A stretch of 25,284 nt of DNA, taken from assembly GCA_039190385.1 (NCBI GenBank), contig JBCCYD010000031.1, positions 1 to 25,284 on the forward strand. Direction: 5' to 3'. Source of the stretch: Xenococcus sp039190385 (GTDB lineage Bacteria > Cyanobacteriota > Cyanobacteriia > Cyanobacteriales > Xenococcaceae). The notes below the pieces were generated by a model, which did not search any database, was not told the DNA's origin, and was given only the letters and a program-made list of their open reading frames with translations. Of this stretch, positions 7,501 to 16,600 are shown piece after piece. Each line of letters opens with the position of its first letter. Within the stretch, counting starts at the first letter, position 1. Position numbers and translations under genes: made by a program.

Positions 7501-10500
7501 CTCAAAACTAGAAGCAGAATTATTCTCAATTGAATCTAAAACTAATTGAATTTCTGTAATAGAATCAGACAATAGCAAAGGCTGTTGAAAACTAATATTA
7601 CTTAATTCTATACAATCAGCTATAAAAATTTCCTGAGCTGCACTTAATGACATTTCTAGATAACCAGCACTAGGAAAAATAATATGTTCTCCTACTTGAT
7701 GTTCGGCTAGATAATGTGGTTTATCTTTAGTTATTTGATTTTGCCAAATCCTTGAATTAGATTTAGCTAATTTTATTTCATTCCCCAGTAGAGACGTTGC
7801 ATGCAACGTCTCTACGATCATTTTCTTTTTGCCAGATAACCAATATTGCTGCCTTTGGAATGGATAGGTTGGTAAAACTAAAGTTGTCCTTGTTTCACCT
7901 TGATAAAAACCATACCAATCTAAATCAAGATTATTAGTATAAAGACTGGCCACACTAGACAATAGCGATCGCCAATCTGATTGCCCAGATCTTAAACTCG
8001 GTAACCACAAAGCATTATAGTCTTCCAGGCATAAACGCCCCATGCCCAATAAAATTGGTTTGGCTCCTATCTCCAAGAAAATATTACATTTTAACTTGGC
8101 TAAGGTTTTCATTCCCTCAGCAAAAATCACTGGCTGACAAATATGATTTATCCAATATTCAGGAGTGGCAATTTCATCATTAATTTTTTCTCCCGTAACA
8201 TTAGAAACGAAAGGAATTTGCGGAAGTGAATATTTGATTTCTGTTGCTACTTCCGTAAATGCTGGCAGGATTGACTCCATTAAGCTTGAATGAAAAGCAT
8301 GGGATACTTTGAGCTTTGTCGTTTTAATCTCGTTGCCATTAAATATTGCGATCGCATTTTCGATAGCTTTTGTTTCCCCAGAAATTACAGTATTGTCTGG
8401 CCCATTAATCGCGGCGATAGTAATTGTTCCCGAGATATTTTTAATAACATTATTTACTTCTTGTTCGTTTGCTTGAATTACATACATTTCTCCGTTGGGT
8501 GGTAATTCTTGCATCAATTTTCCGCGATAGGCAACCAGCTTGATGGCATCTTCTAGGCTAAATACGCCCGCGATCGCGGCAGCAGCAAATTCACCAATAC
8601 TATGTCCCATCAACATATTGGGTTTGATACCCCAGGAGATACACATCTGAGCTAAGGCATATTCAATAGTGAAAATGGCAGGTTGGGTGTATTGGGTTTC
8701 ATGTAGAGCGGAGGGGCGGAGGGGCGGAGAGGCGGAGAAAGCAGAGGGGGCAGAGGGAGCAGAGGGAGCAGAGGGTGCGGAGGAGGCAGAGTTTGTAGGG
8801 GCGTAAGGCTTACGCCCAAGGGAGGAGAAGATTATTTGTTTGAGGGGAATGTCTAGGTAATTTTCAAAGAGTTGAAAGCAGCGATCGCAATTTCCTCTAA
8901 ATACTGGTTGGGTTTCGTACAATTCTCTACCCATATCAATATACTGTGATCCTTGTCCTGTAAACAGAAAGGCAATTTTCTTCTCATGATTATCTGGGCA
9001 CAAGCCTTGTGCCCCTACAGTATAAATTCCTGATATGTCTTCTTTATTTTTAACGGCTGTTAATTGATTATTTAACTCTTCGATATCCTGCGCTAATATT
9101 GCCAAACGATAGTCAAAATGCGATCGCTTTACTGTAGCTGTGTAGCAAATATCCTTTAAAAGAGCAGAGGAGGAAAGAGCAGTTATGTATTCTCGGTATT
9201 GTGTTGCTAGAGCTTTTAGTGCCAGTTCATTTTTAGCTGATAAGGTTAGAAAGTATAACTCCTTCTCCTCATCTCCCTTTCTCCCTTGCTCCCCTGCACC
9301 CTTGCCCCCCTGCGCCCTTGCTTCTCCAACTTCTCCCACTACAATATGAGCATTCGTCCCGCTGAAACCAAAAGAGCTTATTCCCGCAAAGCGCGGTTGA
9401 TCTAGTTCCCAATCTTTTCCTTGACTAACGACATCAACACCAACATGTTCCCAATCAATATAAGGATTCGGCTGATTGAAATGTAGATGAGGTGGAATTT
9501 GTTTATGTTGTAAACTAAGTACCACTTTAATCAGGCCAGCAATCCCCGCAGCAGCTTCTAAATGACCAATATTAGTTTTAACTGAGCCAACTAGTAGAGG
9601 GCTATTGTTTTTTCTTTTAAATACTTCGCCTAACGCAGTAATCTCTATAGGATCGCCCAAAGATGTTCCTGTCCCATGAGCTTCAATGTAACTTATATCT
9701 TTTGCTTCTATGCCACTATTTGCCAGAGCTTGAGTAATTACTCTTTGTTGCGAAACCCCATTGGGAACAGTTAAACCACTACTCCTACCATCTTGATTGA
9801 CGGCTGATCCTTTGATTACTGCGAGAATGCGATCGCCATCTTTTTCTGCATCAGCTAATCGTTTTAAGATCACTATTCCGCAACCTTCTCCACGACTAAA
9901 ACCATCGGCCGCAGCATCAAAGGTTTTACACCGTCCATCGGGAGCTAACATACGAGCTTGAGAAAAGTTAATCGTAAATTCAGGCGTAATTAAGCGATGA
10001 ACTCCCCCTGCCACGGCAAGATTACACTCGCGATCGCGTAAGCTTTTACTAGCCAAATGCACTGCTACCAAAGAAGAAGAACAAGCCGTATCCACTGCCA
10101 TACTAGGAGCGGTAAAACCTAATAAATAAGATATTCTTCCTGCGGCGGTACTGTGGGAATTTCCTGTAGCTAAATAGGCATCGATTTCGGTGGCCTCTCT
10201 TTCAAGTAATAGTTGAGAATAATCGTTGCTACTAATGCCCACGAATACACCCGTGTTTTTGCTTGCCTCAGTTTGAGGTACTACGCCAGCTCTTTCTAAT
10301 GCTTGCCAAGTTACTTCTAAAAGTAATCTTTGTTGAGGATCAAGACTACTTGCTTCACGGGGAGAAATACCAAAAAAGTCTGCATCAAATTCTTTTAATC
10401 CCTCGACAAAACCACCGTAGCGAGTGTGCATCTTGCCAGGAGTTACAGGATTGGCATCATAATAATCTTCAATATTCCAGCGATCGCGCGGTACTTCGGA

Positions 10501-10695
10501 AATAGTATCTACCCCGTTAATCAGTAATTCCCAAAAGGCTTCTGGACTATTCGCTCCACCGGGAAAACGACAACCCATGCCGATAATGGCGATCGGTTCT
10601 TGATCTTTATCTTGCTGTTGTTTGACTTGTGCTCTTAAATCTTTAATTTCTGCTAATGCCTTCTGCATTAGGACTTTGTAATCTGGTTTTCCCAT
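4501..10695 (-). CDS. PKS2, 5' part: type I polyketide synthase KS-AT-DH-cMT-ER (ends at premature stop)
   Basis: This 2064-residue product belongs to a 2590-codon modular PKS. An N-terminal helix (residues 5-31) resembles a docking coiled coil. The KS has DTACSSSL with Cys205, EAHGTG His340 and NIGHLE His378. The AT has GHSIGEF Ser699 and HAFH (799-802), the malonyl-CoA signature. The DH has His999 in AEHQVGEHIIFP and Asp1164 in LLDACLQ. The C-methyltransferase has EIGAGTG (1470-1476). The ER has GLNFIDVL and LIHSAAGG (2004-2011) and then stops at codon 2065. The ATG at 10695 overlaps the PKS1 stop (TAATG). Repeat-derived insertions lie in the KS-AT linker (~456-478), inside the AT (~560-570 and 627-665), before the DH (~959-970) and in the ER (~1988-1998). 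If the stop is real, the protein lacks its own ACP and KR and cannot complete a cycle. Confidence 0.9.
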   Translation of the reverse strand: MGKPDYKVLMQKALAEIKDLRAQVKQQQDKDQEPIAIIGMGCRFPGGANSPEAFWELLINGVDTISEVPRDRWNIEDYYDANPVTPGKMHTRYGGFVEGLKEFDADFFGISPREASSLDPQQRLLLEVTWQALERAGVVPQTEASKNTGVFVGISSNDYSQLLLEREATEIDAYLATGNSHSTAAGRISYLLGFTAPSMAVDTACSSSLVAVHLASKSLRDRECNLAVAGGVHRLITPEFTINFSQARMLAPDGRCKTFDAAADGFSRGEGCGIVILKRLADAEKDGDRILAVIKGSAVNQDGRSSGLTVPNGVSQQRVITQALANSGIEAKDISYIEAHGTGTSLGDPIEITALGEVFKRKNNSPLLVGSVKTNIGHLEAAAGIAGLIKVVLSLQHKQIPPHLHFNQPNPYIDWEHVGVDVVSQGKDWELDQPRFAGISSFGFSGTNAHIVVGEVGEARAQGGKGAGEQGRKGDEEKELYFLTLSAKNELALKALATQYREYITALSSSALLKDICYTATVKRSHFDYRLAILAQDIEELNNQLTAVKNKEDISGIYTVGAQGLCPDNHEKKIAFLFTGQGSQYIDMGRELYETQPVFRGNCDRCFQLFENYLDIPLKQIIFSSLGRKPYAPTNSASSAPSAPSAPSAPSAFSASPPLRPSALHETQYTQPAIFTIEYALAQMCISWGIKPNMLMGHSIGEFAAAAIAGVFSLEDAIKLVAYRGKLMQELPPNGEMYVIQANEQEVNNVIKNISGTITIAAINGPDNTVISGETKAIENAIAIFNGNEIKTTKLKVSHAFHSSLMESILPAFTEVATEIKYSLPQIPFVSNVTGEKINDEIATPEYWINHICQPVIFAEGMKTLAKLKCNIFLEIGAKPILLGMGRLCLEDYNALWLPSLRSGQSDWRSLLSSVASLYTNNLDLDWYGFYQGETRTTLVLPTYPFQRQQYWLSGKKKMIVETLHATSLLGNEIKLAKSNSRIWQNQITKDKPHYLAEHQVGEHIIFPSAGYLEMSLSAAQEIFIADCIELSNISFQQPLLLSDSITEIQLVLDSIENNSASSFEIFSLNNNSDWICHSKGKIASSSINNPGSNLEQYQQEITQKIEVDKYYQDLAAKELHYGSNFRAIAELYISHNQALGKIELPEELIQEANKYIIHPALLDACLQVGGATIENEDNTQIYLPFEIKNIIFNANKITSTTIWSYAKLVNYNSGIYTLNFEIINEHGEIIAIIDEINIKASQTSLLAHTYKNLDDWLYQIEWRDAPIASPNNNFIPLSDIQNHVEVKFDQLTNNVDFRNYLELLSELEDLSIHYIIDALEKIGVNFNEEQLLSPSIEQFSIVEEQESLWERILEILVEVKILQETNSIWHVIKSPEKINLIERQQELSRQYPQAQAELDLLHRCASQLDKVLNGNSNPKELLFPGGDLSTTTSLYQHSPGAKVTNSLVAETIKKLLKNQTQDKKIRILEIGAGTGGTTAHLLPELNSYDVEYTFTDLSPLFLTKAQDKFAEYDFVKYEILDISKTPERKENYDIIIGANVLHATANLQQTLANVQKLISSKGLLIIVEGVQPVRWFDLTFGMTEGWWKFIDKDFRANYPLISVDKWQEILLDTDFAEVINLCDTERSQNDDLTLAQTVIVAQAGEKSLENEHYLIFCDREGIGEEISNYLKSLNTDCTLVTTGAEFKQEQEDKYQVNTLVFEECDRLINNLKQENKLCQNVIYLQSLDSNSNNLESDIQSKTNAPLYLTQALIKNNIAQTNLYLVTRGTMHEVNLEGLSQSSLPGLAKVINLEHPELNCTCLDLDPKANLKQQIDNLITEIQSDSSAEQVIWRNNQRKVARLNHWQSKEDFFNLPEDEPYQLSISKKGSAENLQLIPLERRQPEADEVEIKVITTGLNFIDVLDTLGLLPFEKDWFGVECAGEIVAVGEDVTDFAMGDLVIALATGSFNQYVTVNKLMVVAKPDNLSWSEAATIPANFLTASYALETTVETYHGTSLQSKRILIHSAAGGTGMAAVQIAQLAGMEVFATASPGKWEFLKSLGIKHVMNSRTLDFADEILQTTN
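4701..4728. repeat. 28-bp palindrome, type A (arms GTAGAGACGTACC / GGTACGTCTCTAC), in the PKS2 ER domain
   Basis: A perfect inverted repeat centred on CATG, read in PKS2 as VETYHGTSL just before the ER nucleotide-binding loop LIHSAAGG. PKS1 has HLGKIAPGQR there, so it adds about five residues to a core fold. Confidence 0.88.
7788..7815. repeat. 28-bp palindrome, type A, between the AT and DH domains of PKS2
   Basis: Outer arms GTAGAGACGT / ACGTCTCTAC around TGCATGCA. It is read as VETLHATSL in the linker after the YWLSGKKK end of the AT region. The sequence is identical to the copy at 11633-11660. Confidence 0.88.
8706..8817. repeat. Purine-rich tandem repeat (GCAGAGGGA-like units) plus type B palindrome inside the PKS2 AT domain
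   Basis: On the plus strand, repeated GCGGAGGGGC and GCAGAGGGA units run from 8706 to about 8790. A type B palindrome (GGGCGTAAGG / CTTACGCCC, 8795-8817) follows. On the coding strand this gives LGRKPYAPTNSA followed by repeated SAP. It lengthens a loop just before ETQYTQPAIFTIE; PKS1 has only a short Pro/Asn-rich loop there. Confidence 0.85.
8996..9018. repeat. Type B palindrome in opposite orientation, before the PKS2 AT domain
   Basis: GGGCACAAG / CTTGTGCCC ending CTAC, a type B copy turned around relative to 3866-3888. It is read as VGAQGLCPD, just upstream of KKIAFLFTGQGSQ. Confidence 0.8.
9262..9325. repeat. Pyrimidine-rich low-complexity tract in the KS-AT linker of PKS2
   Basis: CTCCCTT/CTCCCCTG-like units on the plus strand, read on the coding strand as VGEARAQGG-KGAGEQGRKG. 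In frame and confined to the linker. Confidence 0.75.
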
Positions 10696-13600
10696 TATTT
10701 TTCATCCTCCATGATTGCTAATTCTGCTGCTAGTAAATCGGCAATATCTTCTTCTGTATCGTTATCCTGAGAAGTATCGATTTCTGGAAACATTTTTTCT
10801 AAGATGTAATCTGCCAGAGCTTCTAGATTGGGATAATCAAAAGCTACGGTAGAAGGCAAAGTAAAGCCAATATTATCCTGTAAACGAGTCTTAAATTCGA
10901 TCGCGGTTAGAGAATCCATGCCTAAATCGAAAAATCCAGTTTTAGGATCTAATTCTGAAGCTTGGAAACCTAAAACTTTGGCTAATTCGGAACGGAGAGA
11001 ATTTAGCAAAAGCGATCGCCTTTCTATGGTTGTCACTTTTTCTAATTCGTCTTGTAGATTAATTTTAGCTATTTTCTGTTGCGGAATCGATTGTTTAAAT
11101 TCATCAAAGAAAGAGGAAAATTTACCCTGTCTTAGGAATTTGTCCCAATTGATATTTACAACCCCTAGTTGAGCAGGGGCGCAGGGGCGCAGCCCTAAAG
11201 GATTAGCTAACGCGTCGGGCGCGGGGAGAGAACTGAGGAATAACTTTTCTAATATTTCTATTCCTTGTTTTGGCGCGATCGCGTTTACCCCAATCTGACT
11301 CATCCGCCTATCTGCTTGTTTCTCTGCGGCTGCTCCAATATCCGACCAAGTTCCCCAATTGATACTCATTGCTGGCAACCCCAGAGAATGACGATAATGA
11401 GCCAAACTATCAAGAAATGTATTCGCCGCGATATGATTAGCCTGTCCTGGAGAACCTAACAAAGAAACTGCCGAAGAAAAAAGGATAAAGAAATCTAATT
11501 CAGCATTTTTAGTCAAATTATGTAAATTCCAAGCACCTGTAACTTTTGGTTCTAAAACCCGTTCCATTTGTTCCCAAGTCATATTTTGGATCAGGCTGTC
11601 GTCGAGAACCCCTGCCGCATGAATCACACCCCGTAGAGACGTTGCATGCAACGTCTCTACAATATTTTGCAGTGCACCTAGATCAGTAATATCAACCTGG
11701 GTCACATCAACATTAATTCCTTGTTGCTCTAATTTATTGATTTCTTGTTGCGCATATTCATTCGGCTCTCTTCTGCCTAATAACAGCAAATTTCTGGCAC
11801 CTTTTTCAGCTAACCAATTAGCAGTTAAAATACCTAAACCGCCTAATCCCCCAGCAATTAAGTAAGTACCATTAGCATCTAAAGTTAACTCAGGAGTGAT
11901 GACAACTTTGCCGATATGTTTGGCTTGTTGCAGATAACGAAAAGCGCCCACAGCTTGGGGTAAAGCAAATACAGTTTTTGGTAATGGTTTCAATTCCCGA
12001 TTACTAAATTTATCCATCAATTCGGATAACATTGATTGGATTAAATCAGGTTGGGTTTTACACAATTCAACCATGTCAATGATGTGATATTTTGCATCGG
12101 GTAATTGCTGTTTAACCTGCGATCGCGTCCAAATATCTAATTTGCCAATTTCCAAAAAACAACCATCATCTTTTAATACGGAAAAACTAGTAGGAATAAA
12201 CTCCCCAGAAAGCGAATTAAGAATAATATCTACACCTTCACCATTGGTAATCTGGTTAATCTCTGAGGCAAAATCTAAATTACGGGAGTTCATAATATGT
12301 TTAACGCCCAAGGATTTTAGATAATCCCATTTACCTTGACTTGCAGTAGCAAATATTTCTGCACCAGCTAATTGAGCTAATTGAATAGCAGCTTGTCCGA
12401 CTCCCCCGGCAGCACTATGAATTAAGACTCTTTGACCTGGGGCAATTTTACCCAGATGAGCGAGCGTGTAGTAGGCAGTGAGAAAAGTAATGGGAATCGT
12501 GGCCGCATCTGCGTAGCTTAAGTATTCAGGGAATGTAGCAACTAGCGATCGCTCTATGGTGACGTACTGACTAAAACTATTGGGCGCGATCGCGATTACC
12601 TTATCTCCTACTTTAAGATCTGTAATCTCATTGCCAACTGCGACAACCTCTCCCGCACATTCACAGCCTAAAGTTTTATCTTCCCCAGGATATAAGCCCA
12701 AGGCAATTAAAACATCACGGAAATTTAAACCTGTCGCGCTTACTTTTATCTCTATTTGATGATTATCCGGCTGTTGCCTCGTTTTTGATTTTAGATACAA
12801 ATTATCTAATGAACCAGAGTTATCAATCGTTAAGTAACTAGGTTGATTATTACTATTTAACAATTGAGGTGACTGATATCTAGTTAGTCTCGGTAAATAG
12901 CGATTATTGCGTCGTAAGACTATCTCTGTTTCAGTTGAGTTACGAGAAATTTCAGCTACTAAATCATTTAATTGACTTTCTGTAGTTAATTCTGGATCTA
13001 AATCAATTCTGGTGCAATTGAATTCGGGATGTTCTAGCGCGATCGCTTTTCCGATGCCCCATACTGTAGATTGAATTATTCCTGTTAATTTTTTATTGTC
13101 TTGATTATTGATGGCACCTTGGGTAACTAATACCAAACTTTCCAGACTGATATTTTTATCAACTAAAGTTTGAGTTAATTTTAAGATCGGATTTGTTACT
13201 TTTTTAGATAGGCTATTGATATTTTCTAAATCAAGTTTATCTGAATCACAAAAATAAACTATTTTCGTTATATTCGAGTGATTTTCCTGTAAAACAGTAA
13301 ATAGTTGTTTTATATCTTGAGATAATTGAAAATCTACTCTAAATTCTGTATCACTTAATTGCTCATATTCATCACTATAATAAACGAAACTGTAATCTTG
13401 TTCTTGTTCATTGAATCTTGTAGTTAATGCTTGACTAATTTCTAATTGAGAACAAAATACCAACCAAACATTATCAAATGTTTTCTTTTGTTCACTGGTG
13501 GAGACGTTACATGTAACGTCTCTACCCATGTCGCCTTTTTGTGCGGCAATTACTGCTTGACTATCTGAATAATCATTAATAGTAATTGCTTGATCAAATC

Positions 13601-16600
13601 CTTGTTCTTGCAGTAAGTCTTCCCATTGCTGAGCAGAAATTAATGGATGATTCTGACGCAGACTATGATCTTCAAATCTCCACCAACCAGTCGTTAACCC
13701 AAAAATCAAATCTACCCAATATAAAGATTTCGTACCTTCTCCCAATAAAAATATTCCTTGGGATACTAATAATTGTTTGATATTCGCTACAGTCTGAGCT
13801 AAATTTTCCGTGGCGTGAATAACATTGACGGCAATAATCAAATCATATTTTTGACTCTGCGAATCTTGTTCTTTTTCAATATCTATAATTTGATAGTCAA
13901 CAAAATCATAATCAGCAAATTTTTCTTGAGCTTTGGTTAGAAATAAAGCAGAAAGGTCACTAAAAGTATATTCAACATTTTTGTCTTGTAAATCAGGTAA
14001 GAGATAAGCTGTTGTGCTTCCAGTACCCGCTCCTATTTCTAAGATTTTTAATTTTCGATTATTAGGTTTATTTTTGATTGCTTCAAGAATAGTATTTTTA
14101 GCTAAATTATTAAAATAATTTCCTGGAATTGAGTTTTGATAAAGATTAGTTAGTAATGTTAAATCTCCTTGAGGAAATAAGACATTTAAAGGGTCGAGTT
14201 TTCCTTGGAAAATCCCAGCCAGTTGCGAAGCAGATTTCGTCAATAAATCTAGCTCAGCTTGAATTTCTGGATATTGCTGTAATTTATTTAACTTGATTTC
14301 CAGATTAACTTTGCCTACTGGATGAACAACATTCCAAACATCCTCAGACTTAGTTAAGATATTTTCTGCTGTCAATATTTCTAGTAACCGAGTAAATAAT
14401 TTTTGCTGTGTCGGGATTATTTTATATTTATCTATTAATTCTTCAGTAGTGAACGAATCGCCTAAGCTTAATTGTAATCCTAAATCAGCAAAAGCTTGAA
14501 AAATATAAGCAAGTGCTAAATTCTCTAATTCAGATACTAATGTCTTATATTTAGCAAAATCAGATTGTTCTTGATTATCTACTATTAATTGTTGTTTAAT
14601 CAGCTCTGGCTGAGTTAAAAAGCTAGCATTTATATCAATTAATTCTTCCTGGTGCCATTTTATTTCATATAGCCAATCATCATAGTTTATCCTTCTATTA
14701 TTCGTGATTAACTGTGAATTAGCTTTTTGTAGTAATAACTTATCAACTTTAGCAATGACTTGACCATCACTATCTAGTAAATAGATATTAGCGGAGTAAT
14801 TATTCTGATCTAAATTTAATTCAACATATCCCCAATAATCAGCAGCATAGTCTAGAATCTTTTGATAAAAAGATAATTTTTCCAGTCCAACAGGTAAATA
14901 AATATCTGTCGTATTATCTGGGAAAGCTGCTCCAATAGATTGTAGGCAAGCATCTAAAATTACAGGATGTAGTTGATAATTATCATTAACGGGTAACAGT
15001 TCTAATGGTAATTTAATTTTAGCTAAAGCAGTGTTGTTGTCATGCCATAATTGTTCGATTGCTTGAAAATAAGCTCCGTAGTTCAAACCCTGTTGATCTA
15101 GATTTTGATAATAAACAGATGTATCTAGTTCTTGATCGCATCGTTTCTGCAACGTTTCTAATGATTCTGTTTCTAGTTCAACTAAACTTTCTCTAGTGTT
15201 AATACTTCCTACTGCGTGAGTAATCCATTCCTGATTATTCGTAAAGCTGACTATCTCGAAATTATTGTGATTTTCTTCTGGAGTAATAATGACTTGAACT
15301 AAGGTATCAGCATCATTAAATATCAAAGGTTGTTGAATAGTAATATCAGTTAATGTTAAATCAGAAGAATTATAAACCTCATTCCCAGCAGCCAAAATCA
15401 TTTCTATATAGCCTGCCGCTGGCATAATAGTAGTTTCAAATACTTGATGATCTTTCAAGAAGTGAGTCTGGTTTAAGTTGATTATATTCTCGAAAATAAT
15501 ATTTTTAGTACGAGCAATATTGAGCTTTTTACCTAGTAAGTCATTTATTTTTAAGCCATCTAATAAATTAAAATCAATAGGCTTCGCTTCTAACCAATAA
15601 CTCTTTCTCTGAAAAGGATAAGTTGGCAAAGCAACACGTTGATAACTACCATTACTGTAAAAACTATCCCAATCAATTTCAACACCATGACTATACAAAC
15701 AAGCTAAACCTGATAGCATAGTTTGCCAATCACTCTCTTGCTCTTTTAAACTTGAAACCCACAAATAATCCTGTCTGATGGGCGCAAGGCTCTCTTGGTG
15801 GACGTTTACGGACTTGCCCAGCTCCGTGTTCTGGGTTAAACCGCACCGAGGCCCTTGCGTCTTACGCCGCCCTAAAGGATACCGCTGCGCACGCCCCGAA
15901 GGTAGTCCTTTAGGATAACGCGGGCTTCCACCGCTTGCGCCCATACAATCATCTTTGCTCGTCCGATCTTCTGCTTCTAGAAATAACCGTGCCATTCCTA
16001 ATAAAATAGGCTTACTGCCACATTCTAAAAATACTTTGTATCCTTGATTGTCTAAAACTTGAATACTATTAGAAAATAAGACAGGATTAATAATTTGGTC
16101 ACACCAATATTCAGCGGTAGCAATCCTAGAATAAATAATATCTCCTGTGACATTAGAAACAATATCTAACTGGGGCAAATTATATTCAATCTCTTTGGCT
16201 ACTGCATAAAAATCTTCCAACATTGATTGCATCAAAGGAGAATGAAAAGCATGGGAAACATTGAGCTTTTTATGCTTAATATTCTCTTTTTCTAACTCTT
16301 CAATAATTAACGCGATCGCATTAGCTTCTCCTGAAATAACATGGCTTTTGTCCCCATTAATAGCCGCAATTACAACTTGATCTTCATAGGCTTCAATTAA
16401 TCTATTGATTAATTCAATATCACCTAAAATTGATACCATCGAGCCATTTTGTGGCAATTGCTGCATTAATTTACCTCTAGCAGCAACTAACTTTAAAGCA
16501 TCTTCTAAACTAAATACTCCTGCGATCGCGGCTGCGACATATTCCCCGATACTATGCCCAAGAACTGCATTAGGCTTAATTCCCCAGTGCATCCAGAGTT

